Below are positions 8,901 to 16,365 of a DNA stretch of 64,000 nucleotides, piece by piece. Source of the stretch: PRS1 sp965250265 (GTDB lineage Bacteria > Bacteroidota > Bacteroidia > Flavobacteriales > Flavobacteriaceae); NCBI GenBank assembly GCA_965250265.1, contig CBDFNO010000012.1, positions 1-64,000 on the forward strand, in the 5' to 3' direction. Every line of letters starts with the position of its first letter. The first letter of the stretch is position 1. The position numbers and the translations under genes were made by a program. Below the pieces are notes generated by a model. The model searched no databases. It had not been told where the DNA came from and was given only the letters and a program-made list of their open reading frames with translations.

Positions 8901-10111
8901 GCCACCAAACGGATTATGATGATTCGACGAACCCTAATCATAGCACCAATGGTTTTCCAACAGATTGTGCAACTTGCCATACCACCGATCCGGGGTGGAC
9001 ACCAGCAGATATCAATCATGACTTTTTCCCATTAACACTGGGTCATGATATACAGGATTGTACACAGTGCCATACCACAGGAAACTATGCAGATGCCGAT
9101 CCTAACTGTGTAAGCTGCCACCAAACGGATTATGATGATTCGACGAACCCTAATCATAGCACCAATGGTTTTCCAACAGATTGTGCAACTTGCCATACCA
9201 CTATTCCGGGATGGACACCAGCAGATATCAATCACGACTTTTTCCCATTAACACAAGGTCATGATATACAGGATTGTACACAGTGCCATACCACAGGGAA
9301 CTATGCAGATGCCGATCCTAACTGTGTAAGCTGCCACCAAACGGATTATGATGATTCGACGAACCCTAATCATAGCACCAATGGTTTTCCAACAGATTGT
9401 GCAACTTGCCATACCACCGATCCGGGGTGGACACCAGCAGATATCAATCATGACTTTTTCCCATTAACACTGGGTCATGATATACAGGATTGTACACAGT
9501 GCCATACCACAGGAAACTATGCAGATGCCGATCCTAACTGTGTAAGCTGCCACCAAACGGATTATGATGATTCGACGAACCCTAATCATAACACCAATGG
9601 TTTTCCAACAGATTGTGCAACTTGCCATAGTACTAACCCTAATTGGATACCTACGACTTGGAATCACGATGATTTTTATCCTTTAAATGGAGCTCATGCT
9701 CTTATAGCAGATTGTTTGGCTTGTCATGATACAGGTTATATAAATACTCCTAATACTTGTGTGGATTGTCATTTAGAAGATTATAATAGCACTATCAATC
9801 CAAATCATAGTGGGGCTCAATTCCCTACGGATTGTTTAGAATGTCACACTGAAGTAGCTTGGATTCCATCAACATTTGATCATGATGGGCAATATTTCCC
9901 TATTTATAGTAGTGAGCACCAAGGCGAATGGAGTCAATGTACTGAATGCCATACAAATACTAATGATTATTCAGTATTCAGTTGTATAGATTGTCATGAG
10001 CATAATGATCAAAATGAAGTTGATAATGACCATGACCATCCAGGAGACCCACGATTTGATGGTTATGTATATGAGAGTAATGCTTGTTTTTCATGCCATC
10101 CTAACCCCTAG
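5861..10111 (+). CDS. Giant multihaem c-type cytochrome, main 3' part, 59 CxxCH motifs
   Basis: The 1416-residue frame has no credible own start; it begins within scrambled repeats and very likely continues the product starting at 3602. It contains two haem motifs, then 17 consecutive 72-residue units (51 haems), then a non-repetitive C-terminal domain with six more CxxCH motifs. That totals 59, or at least 75 with the 5' part. Each unit follows the order CTQCH, CVSCH, CATCH with intervening histidines (GHD, NHS, INHD) as candidate axial ligands, consistent with a regular haem chain. No membrane anchor or type IX secretion tail is visible. Such near-identical units imply recent expansion. Acceptor and location are inferred only. 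Confidence 0.85.
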   Translation: MIYNCTQCHTTGNYALIIAATNGFPTDCATCHTTIPGWTPADINHDFFPLTQGHDIQDCTQCHTTGNYADADPNCVSCHQTDYDDSTNPNHSTNGFPTDCATCHTTIPGWTPADINHDFFPLTLGHDIQDCTQCHTTGNYADADPNCVSCHQTDYDDSTNPNHSTNGFPTDCATCHSTDPGWTPADINHDFFPLTQGHDIQDCTQCHTTGNYADADPNCVSCHQTDYDDSTNPNHSTNGFPTDCATCHTTIPGWTPADINHDFFPLTQGHDIQDCTQCHTTGNYADADPNCVSCHQTDYDDSTNPNHSTNGFPTDCATCHTTIPGWTPADINHDFFPLTLGHDIQDCTQCHTTGNYADADPNCVSCHQTDYDDSTNPNHSTNGFPTDCATCHSTDPGWTPADINHDFFPLTQGHDIQDCTQCHTTGNYADADPNCVSCHQTDYDDSTNPNHSTNGFPTDCATCHTTIPGWTPADINHDFFPLTQGHDIQDCTQCHTTGNYADADPNCVSCHQTDYDDSTNPNHSTNGFPTDCATCHTTDPGWTPADINHDFFPLTQGHDIQDCTQCHTTGNYADADPNCVSCHQTDYDDSTNPNHSTNGFPTDCATCHTTDPGWTPADINHDFFPLTQGHDIQDCTQCHTTGNYADADPNCVSCHQTDYDDSTNPNHSTNGFPTDCATCHTTDPGWTPADINHDFFPLTQGHDIQDCTQCHTTGNYADADPNCVSCHQTDYDDSTNPNHSTNGFPTDCATCHSTDPGWTPADINHDFFPLTQGHDIQDCTQCHTTGNYADADPNCVSCHQTDYDDSTNPNHSTNGFPTDCATCHTTIPGWTPADINHDFFPLTQGHDIQDCTQCHTTGNYADADPNCVSCHQTDYDDSTNPNHSTNGFPTDCATCHTTIPGWTPADINHDFFPLTQGHDIQDCTQCHTTGNYADADPNCVSCHQTDYDDSTNPNHSTNGFPTDCATCHTTIPGWTPADINHDFFPLTQGHDIQDCTQCHTTGNYADADPNCVSCHQTDYDDSTNPNHSTNGFPTDCATCHTTDPGWTPADINHDFFPLTLGHDIQDCTQCHTTGNYADADPNCVSCHQTDYDDSTNPNHSTNGFPTDCATCHTTIPGWTPADINHDFFPLTQGHDIQDCTQCHTTGNYADADPNCVSCHQTDYDDSTNPNHSTNGFPTDCATCHTTDPGWTPADINHDFFPLTLGHDIQDCTQCHTTGNYADADPNCVSCHQTDYDDSTNPNHNTNGFPTDCATCHSTNPNWIPTTWNHDDFYPLNGAHALIADCLACHDTGYINTPNTCVDCHLEDYNSTINPNHSGAQFPTDCLECHTEVAWIPSTFDHDGQYFPIYSSEHQGEWSQCTECHTNTNDYSVFSCIDCHEHNDQNEVDNDHDHPGDPRFDGYVYESNACFSCHPNP
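5996..9667 (+). repeat. 17 tandem 216-bp units, right part of the cytochrome array
   Basis: Unit starts run every 216 bp from 5996 to 9452 without an indel. Only a handful of positions vary: CAA/CTG in the Q/L codon, AATCATGAC/AATCACGAC, GGATTCCCA/GGTTTTCCA, AGGAAAC/AGGGAAC, and the ACC-GAT/ACT-ATT/AGT-ACC choice. The last unit diverges at its 3' end into the unique C-terminal domain. Units 1-3 and 4-6 share the variant order Q-TTIP, L-STDP, Q-TTIP, so trimers have been copied as blocks. Confidence 0.95.
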
Positions 10112-10131
10112 AACCTTGAACTTAACCTTAT

Positions 10132-11745
10132 ATGAAAAGTAACTATGTATTTATATTGATTGTTATGATTATTTGTTCCCGCATATATGGACAAGAAACT
10201 GATTTTGTTATAGAAGGAAAGGTCACTTTTATAACGTCAAAAAATGTTTATGTGAAATTTGATAATACTAAAATGATTAAAATTGGTGACACATTAAAAA
10301 TTGCGAATAATATGCCTTGTTTACTCGTAAGTAATAAATCATCACGCTCTGTTGTTTGTACTAAAATAAATGATTGTAATGTAGAAAAAGACACTGTTGT
10401 TACTTTCAAATATGCGATAGTTGAAGAAAATATAATCGAAAATGAAACGATAGAAGATGATATTGGTATTAGCTATAACGACTCAATAAAAGCTATAGAC
10501 GAAAACTCAAAAAAAACTTATTATACTGAAAATATAAAATCTCGATTGTCTGCTGCGAGTTATAGTACATTTTCTAGTATTAGGGATGATAACCATAGAC
10601 TTATGTCCCGTTTTTCACTATATGCCAATCACATTAATCATTCAAAATTCTCTGTTGAGACCTATCTTAATTATAGAAAGAATATTAGTTCTAAAAGCAC
10701 CTCTAGATCGAGCGATAACGCCTTGAGAATTTTTAATTTAGCGATAAAATATGATATAGATTCCACATTATCTTTAACCTTCGGGAGAAAAATTAATTAC
10801 AAGATATCTTCATTAGGCGCTATAGATGGCTTGCAGGTTGAAAAGTTTTTTGGAAAAAATTATGTTGGTATTATTGCTGGATTTAGACCAGACATATATG
10901 ATTTCGGATTTAATTCAAATTTATTGCAGTATGGTGCCTATGTTGGGCGACTTACTAATAATGAAAAAATACGCTCGCAAACTACTTTAGGAATCGCTGA
11001 ACAAAAAAATAATAATGAATTAGATAGACGTTTTGCTTATCTTCAGCATTCAAGTACCTTTTTTAATAAATTGAATTTCTTTTCTACTGCTAAGTTAGAT
11101 ATATATAATAAAGCGAATGATTCAATATCAAATAATGCCAGACTTACTAATTTATATGTTTCTGCAAGATATCGATTTAACAAAAAATTTAATCTTTCGT
11201 TATCTTATGATTCCAGGAAACGAATTATTTATTATAAAACCTATGAAACCAAAATTGAAGAACTATTGGATGAAGATATAGCTCGGCAAGGGTTTAGAGC
11301 AAGAATTAACATTAAACCCTTTAAAAATGTGTTTAGTGGCTTTAGTTATAGCAAACGATTTCAAAGTGATAATCAAAATAAATCTAATAACATATATGGC
11401 TATATTAGTTTCTCAAGGCTTCCAGCTATTGAAGGTCGAGTGTCGTTAACTTATAACAAAAACTCATCAAATTATTTAGATAGTAATATTACATCATTAA
11501 GATATTCCAGAGCATTTATGGAAAATAGGTTAAATGCAGATTTTTATTATAGATTTGTAGATTATAAGTATAAAAGTACAGTGCCAGATTTCAATCAAAA
11601 CTATTTTGGTGTTTATCTTTCATATTATATTGATAGATCACTAACAATAAGCTTATCAGGAGAATATTCAACCTACGATTTAGAGAATAATTATAGAATA
11701 AATACCCGAATTATAAAAAGATTTTATAGACAACGAAAAAAATAA
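10132..11745 (+). CDS. Putative outer-membrane beta-barrel protein of the cytochrome cluster
   Basis: The 537-residue product begins 20 bases after the giant cytochrome gene with a signal peptide (MKSNYVFILIVMIICSRIYG). An N-terminal domain of about 120 residues (a small beta-rich part then an acidic linker) precedes roughly 380 residues of alternating aromatic and polar strands with many Tyr, Arg and Asn, as in outer-membrane barrels. No CxxCH is present. Next to secreted multihaem cytochromes, a porin holding a haem chain across the outer membrane, as in the MtrB/PioB principle, is the simplest idea. No residue-level homology to those families was recognised, so this is inference from position and composition. 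The C-terminus is basic rather than ending in Phe. Confidence 0.6.
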   Translation: MKSNYVFILIVMIICSRIYGQETDFVIEGKVTFITSKNVYVKFDNTKMIKIGDTLKIANNMPCLLVSNKSSRSVVCTKINDCNVEKDTVVTFKYAIVEENIIENETIEDDIGISYNDSIKAIDENSKKTYYTENIKSRLSAASYSTFSSIRDDNHRLMSRFSLYANHINHSKFSVETYLNYRKNISSKSTSRSSDNALRIFNLAIKYDIDSTLSLTFGRKINYKISSLGAIDGLQVEKFFGKNYVGIIAGFRPDIYDFGFNSNLLQYGAYVGRLTNNEKIRSQTTLGIAEQKNNNELDRRFAYLQHSSTFFNKLNFFSTAKLDIYNKANDSISNNARLTNLYVSARYRFNKKFNLSLSYDSRKRIIYYKTYETKIEELLDEDIARQGFRARINIKPFKNVFSGFSYSKRFQSDNQNKSNNIYGYISFSRLPAIEGRVSLTYNKNSSNYLDSNITSLRYSRAFMENRLNADFYYRFVDYKYKSTVPDFNQNYFGVYLSYYIDRSLTISLSGEYSTYDLENNYRINTRIIKRFYRQRKK

Positions 11746-11748
11746 ATC

Positions 11749-12555
11749 ATGAATAAAAAAATCAAAATAACAATGCTTATAGCGGTTACTTTAATAATAA
11801 CTGCTTGTAATAATAACCCAAAGGTTATCACAACAACAACAACAGAAAATGAAGATTTAAATAAGCCTTCAGGAATATTTAAAGAAGGGAATTCTGTTGA
11901 AACTACTACAAAAAAGAATACAGCATTTGGTGATGCCTTGCATAAAGTTATTGTTACCGAAGTTATACCTGCAAAAAAGTATGTGTACCTGAATGTGTCG
12001 GAAGGAGGTAAACAATTTTGGATTACAACAGGGAAAAAAGAATTTATTGTTGGTGAGACATATTTTTATAAAAAAGGGTTATTGAAAACTAATTTTGAAA
12101 GTAAAGAATATAATAGAGTTTTTGATACTATCTATTTAGTAACCAATCTTGTAGCCGAAAGACATGGCAATAATTCAGGCATATTAAATACAAGTAGATC
12201 TGTTACAAAGCAAGACATACCGATTAAACAGGAATTAGAAACACATACTGAAAATATTGTTCAACATAAAGGTTCTATAAAAATTTCTGAATTAGTTAGT
12301 GATCCAAAAAAGTATGAAGGTAAAACCGTTCAGTTGAGTGGTATTTGTACCAAAATTAATGCTGGAATCATGAACAGAAATTGGATTCATCTTAAGGATG
12401 GAAGCAAAGATGATTTTGATCTTGTCGTTACTTCCGAGGTTTTTGTTCCAGAAGGTTCAACTATTACAATTAAAGCATTGGTGACTTTAAACAAGGATTT
12501 TGGTGCAGGTTACAAATACGATTTAATTTTAGAGAACGGAATAATAATTAAGTAA
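11749..12555 (+). CDS. Lipoprotein with C-terminal OB-fold-like domain
   Basis: MNKKIKITML begins a lipoprotein signal whose lipobox ends in TAC with Cys at residue 20. A linker rich in Asn and Thr follows. The C-terminal part (about residues 175-268) starts ISELVSDPKKYEGKTVQLSG and continues through WIHLKDGS and VTLNKDFGAGY, resembling the small OB-fold domains often found beside c-type cytochrome genes in Bacteroidota. A shorter related beta-rich segment lies at about 60-130. The start is three bases after the barrel gene's stop, so it belongs to the same operon. A role in maturing or docking the cytochromes is plausible but unproved. Confidence 0.65.
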   Translation: MNKKIKITMLIAVTLIITACNNNPKVITTTTTENEDLNKPSGIFKEGNSVETTTKKNTAFGDALHKVIVTEVIPAKKYVYLNVSEGGKQFWITTGKKEFIVGETYFYKKGLLKTNFESKEYNRVFDTIYLVTNLVAERHGNNSGILNTSRSVTKQDIPIKQELETHTENIVQHKGSIKISELVSDPKKYEGKTVQLSGICTKINAGIMNRNWIHLKDGSKDDFDLVVTSEVFVPEGSTITIKALVTLNKDFGAGYKYDLILENGIIIK

Positions 12556-12562
12556 GTAAATT

Positions 12563-15500
12563 TCAGGAAATCACTTTGTGTTTTCTCTTTTTATTATATG
12601 CCAATACGCAAATAATAATAATTGAAACTACAACATAATAAACCCATTTTGGAATTGGAACAGGATCTCCCGTTGCATAAGAATGCAATCCAGACAAATA
12701 ATAATTAACGCCATAATACGTCATAACAATTGTTGCTAACCCAAAAATGGTAGAGACATTGTATAAGAAAAGACCTGTTAGTTTAGGTATGATTCGCATA
12801 TGCAGTATAAAAGCATAGACTAAAATAGTAATTAATGCCCATGTTTCTTTAGCATCCCAACCCCAATAACGTCCCCAAGATTCATTTGCCCAAATACCTC
12901 CTAAATAAGTTCCTGTACTTACCATAACTAAACCTCCAAATATGGTTAGTTCACTTATATAGGACATTTCTGTAACGATTCTTTTAACTCTATCTTTATT
13001 AGAATTTGTTGTAAAGATCATAAGGATTAAGTTAATCAATCCTATAATAGCACCTAACATTAAAAAACCATAACTGCCAGCTTCTAATGAGACATGTATG
13101 GTTAACCAATTCGATTTTAAAACAGGCACTAAAGGTGTAATTTCAGGGTCAAGAAAACTCATCATAGACACCAAAAGTATAGTTGATGCCAGTACCATTG
13201 TTGCCGCTAATCCGCCAAAAGATTTCCTTGTGAATATAACACCTGCCAAGGTAGTTGTCCAAGCAATGTATATCATAGATTCATAACCATTACTCCAAGG
13301 TGCTCTACCCGAAATATGCCATCGCAATCCCAGACCAATAGTATGTAAAATAAAGCCCAAAATAACAAGAAAGAAAAGTACTTTATATATCTTTTTAAGT
13401 TTGATACTTGGTTTAAAAACGGCTAGAAATAAGAAGAACAAAAAAACTAATCCAAGAAAAAAGTAAAATGCTGCCAGTCGGTTAAAAATATTGAACTTAT
13501 TAAGAAATATTTCGGCATTAATTTTAGAAGAAGATGGTAAAACAGTAGCGCCATTCTTTGTTTGGTATGTTTTTAGTTCATTTAATAAATTATCAGCATC
13601 AGTATAATCATTGCTGTCTATTCCTTTTTTGAGTGCGGTTTCGTAGGCATTAAAAAAGTTTGTGGCAATATGGCTTTCATGACTGGTATTACCATGAGTG
13701 TGCCTTGAAAGCCAAGTGTTATTAACATCATTTTCAACTGGAATTATCTTTAATAGGTTACCCGAGAATACCATACTTAAAATGTTTAATCGTTCATCTA
13801 TTTTTAGTAATTCCTTTTCGTAAACACCTCTGTCTTTTGGGTTTAAGTCATAAACTCTTCGTGCTTCCTGCTTTAATTTATACGCTCCTTTTTCATCAAA
13901 AAAATCTCTATATGAAGCATAATTTGTGGTTACGTCTAATAATTTAAGTACATCTTTATGTTTTCCCAGTTTGATGATCTTAACATCGTTCCACGCATGA
14001 CTGTTTGCAAACATGCTCAACATAATTTGGTCTGCATTTAAGCCGTCAATGCTTTCTTTTCGAGATAGTTTTCGCATAATCTCTCTTGAAAGGGTGTGAA
14101 TTGGTTTCATCCTACCTTTAAGATCTTGAACAACAAGCTTGCTGAATTTATCAGCATGTTCTGCACTAACAGTATGAGTTATGTGGGTTTTGTTTTCTTG
14201 TGATTGTGCCGATAAATTTGAAAAGGAGCATGTTAAGAGTAATAGAAAAATAAAAGTTCCACTCTTGGCTCTTAACTTTTTAATTTTTTGTAGGACTTGA
14301 TGAAATCTTGTGTTCTTGCTAAAAAAGGTTAGTATCAATCCAATAGTTAGTAGAGCATATCCAATGTATGATATTAAAGTGCCCCAATAATCATGATTAA
14401 CACTTAAATAGGTTCCTTTTTCATCTTTATCAAAAGAAGACTGAAAAAAACGATAACCACCATAGTTTAAAATGTTGTTCATGAAGATTCTAAAATCCAT
14501 TTTCACGTCTTTACTTTCATCTAACAAAACAACTTCGCTTGCGTAGGAAGAGGCGCTATTTGTTCCTGGATACTTTTCGAGAATAAACTTTTTAAGCTTT
14601 ATTGAAAAAGGCAAATAAATTTCTTTAGAACCATAAGAAACAGTAATATTTGTATTTTCGAACCCTAAAAATTGAGCTCTTCCCGGCATACCTCTACTTC
14701 CATAAACTATGGTTTCTTGATTATCTCCGTTTACAGAAATATCCATTACCAAAGCCGTAAGGCTTTGGTTTTTTACTTTGGCACTTTCAGATTCTATAGT
14801 CACTGAAGCATTTTTATTAAATTCAGAAAACACAAAATTGTTAGCACCATCCGAATATAGAGAACGAAGCCTTAATGGATTATAATTTTTTGAAGGGTAA
14901 ATTGTATCTCTTTGCTGTGTAGCCATCGTCATTTGGGAAAGTATTCTATCTGCATTTATAAATAATGAATCATTAGAATAATTAATATTTATGGCATTAG
15001 GCAAAAGGTTTTCTTTAAAATTATAAACAAGGTTTCTAATTCGTTTGGTTTGCCCTTTGCTAATAAAGTATTCTTCCCTGCCATTCATTCCAGTAACTAC
15101 AATTTTCAGAATGAGTTTTCCATCAATACTTGGGCTTAATATTTGCTTGGGATTTGGGATAAACTCTTTTAGCTTTATATCAATTAAATCTCCATCTATT
15201 GAATAAGATTCTTGCCAACTATTGATCCCTAATGAAGCAAAAAGAACAGGTTCATCAAAGTCATATACTTTATCTTCTTTGTTTACTTTAAACTTTAAAT
15301 AAGTGCTAGATGACAAAAAACTATTTGAAGTAGCATTTTCACGAATATGCATTATGCCTTCATAACTAAAATACCGGGTTATGCCAGATCCGAGGAGAAT
15401 AATGATTATTGATGAATGAAAAATTAGCAAAGCCCATTTCTTTTGTTGAATCATCCTAAACTTGAAAATATTTACAACAATGGAAATGCTAAATAGTATA

Positions 15501-15682
15501 AGGAGAAGTTCAAACCACCAAGCATTATAAACTGTTTTTTGAGCAGCACTTGTTCCAAAATCATTCTCTATAAATGTTGCTGCTGCAATAGATACTGCAA
15601 ATAATAGGATATAAAGTCCAGCTGCTCTCGTATTAAAAAAAGGATTAGAATATTTGATGAATAGATTAATGAATTTCTCCAT
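12563..15682 (-). CDS. ccsBA: CcsBA-type cytochrome c synthetase (ResB-ResC/CcsA fusion)
   Basis: This 1039-residue membrane protein fuses two System II components that attach haem to apocytochromes c. The N-terminal half is ResB/CcsB-like: three early helices, a large periplasmic beta-rich region (about 110-420) and another helix. A signal-like helix near 475-495 starts the second half, which ends in a CcsA domain with the tryptophan-rich haem-handling motif (WGRYWGWDAKETW) and conserved-looking histidines in HVSLEAGS, ILHMRI and GLHSYA. It converges on the cytochrome operon with only seven bases between stops. A synthetase next to about 100 haem sites fits well. Fusion at this length is usual for Bacteroidota. 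Confidence 0.9.
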   Translation of the reverse strand: MEKFINLFIKYSNPFFNTRAAGLYILLFAVSIAAATFIENDFGTSAAQKTVYNAWWFELLLILFSISIVVNIFKFRMIQQKKWALLIFHSSIIIILLGSGITRYFSYEGIMHIRENATSNSFLSSSTYLKFKVNKEDKVYDFDEPVLFASLGINSWQESYSIDGDLIDIKLKEFIPNPKQILSPSIDGKLILKIVVTGMNGREEYFISKGQTKRIRNLVYNFKENLLPNAININYSNDSLFINADRILSQMTMATQQRDTIYPSKNYNPLRLRSLYSDGANNFVFSEFNKNASVTIESESAKVKNQSLTALVMDISVNGDNQETIVYGSRGMPGRAQFLGFENTNITVSYGSKEIYLPFSIKLKKFILEKYPGTNSASSYASEVVLLDESKDVKMDFRIFMNNILNYGGYRFFQSSFDKDEKGTYLSVNHDYWGTLISYIGYALLTIGLILTFFSKNTRFHQVLQKIKKLRAKSGTFIFLLLLTCSFSNLSAQSQENKTHITHTVSAEHADKFSKLVVQDLKGRMKPIHTLSREIMRKLSRKESIDGLNADQIMLSMFANSHAWNDVKIIKLGKHKDVLKLLDVTTNYASYRDFFDEKGAYKLKQEARRVYDLNPKDRGVYEKELLKIDERLNILSMVFSGNLLKIIPVENDVNNTWLSRHTHGNTSHESHIATNFFNAYETALKKGIDSNDYTDADNLLNELKTYQTKNGATVLPSSSKINAEIFLNKFNIFNRLAAFYFFLGLVFLFFLFLAVFKPSIKLKKIYKVLFFLVILGFILHTIGLGLRWHISGRAPWSNGYESMIYIAWTTTLAGVIFTRKSFGGLAATMVLASTILLVSMMSFLDPEITPLVPVLKSNWLTIHVSLEAGSYGFLMLGAIIGLINLILMIFTTNSNKDRVKRIVTEMSYISELTIFGGLVMVSTGTYLGGIWANESWGRYWGWDAKETWALITILVYAFILHMRIIPKLTGLFLYNVSTIFGLATIVMTYYGVNYYLSGLHSYATGDPVPIPKWVYYVVVSIIIICVLAYNKKRKHKVIS

Positions 15683-16365
15683 AGAATAGAAATTAAATTT
15701 ATTTGTTATTAAGGATGCAATAACTTTATTAATTAATTTAAAATTGCACAGTCTACTTTATTTATTAAACAACTAAGTAGATTAAATTACTTTGATTTTT
15801 TACTGGTAAATTTGTTATTAGATATAATCAAAAATTTGGTAAACAGAGTGTTTGTATAATTTCAAATATAATTAGAATTGAAAATAAAGGAATTTAAATT
15901 CCAATTCTATAATTTTTAACCGATTTTGAATTATTTATATGCAAACAAAATCTGATTAAAAGAAAACAAAGGATTACACCATTTTTACACCACAAGCATC
16001 GGTAACCCCAGTGTTTACTGGGATAGAAATATATTGTATTGGAAAGTAACTACGATTAACAAACAGATACTTAACATATAATAAAAGCATAATAAGCCTT
16101 TTGTTTATAAGGGTTTTCTTGTTTTTATTTAATATTTGTTAATAAGTGTTATATGTTAAATAGGTACAAATTTGTACCTTATTTGTACCTCAATCATTAT
16201 AAAGCTTTATAAACATTGATATAATACTTTTTGGATTGAGGTCGAGCCTAATCGAATTTGTATCTTATTTGTATCCAATGAGTTACAAGACTTTATAGAC
16301 ATTGCATAATTACTTTCAGTATAAGAAATTACGAGTAATGAATTGTTCTATGTATAGCAGGTATG
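15683..16365. repeat. Gene-free gap with intergenic repeat copy A
   Basis: No coding region was seen. Bases 16036-16180 match 31318-31465 over about 145 bp, including a hairpin at about 16095-16115 and the perfect palindrome GGTACAAATTTGTACC (16163-16178). Next come two 8-3-8 direct repeats: TTTGTACC-TTA-TTTGTACC (16171-16189) and the variant TTTGTATC-TTA-TTTGTATC (16257-16275). The first is followed by a block TATAAACATTGATATAAT that recurs at about 19020 and 31295. A similar arrangement, TTACACCA-TTT-TTACACCA, lies at 15974-15992, and CCCAGT-GTTT-ACTGGG forms a short inverted repeat at 16007-16022. Confidence 0.75.

Noticed and set aside
4199..9667. Series of 67-codon antisense frames, one per 216-bp unit
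   Set aside because: They are the reverse of the CxxCH-coding repeat; their regularity comes from the repeat itself and the haem-motif frame is clearly the coding one.
4187..9667. Regular 216-bp direct repeats as a CRISPR-like array
   Set aside because: No short repeat alternating with unique spacers; the whole unit is conserved, coding and in frame.
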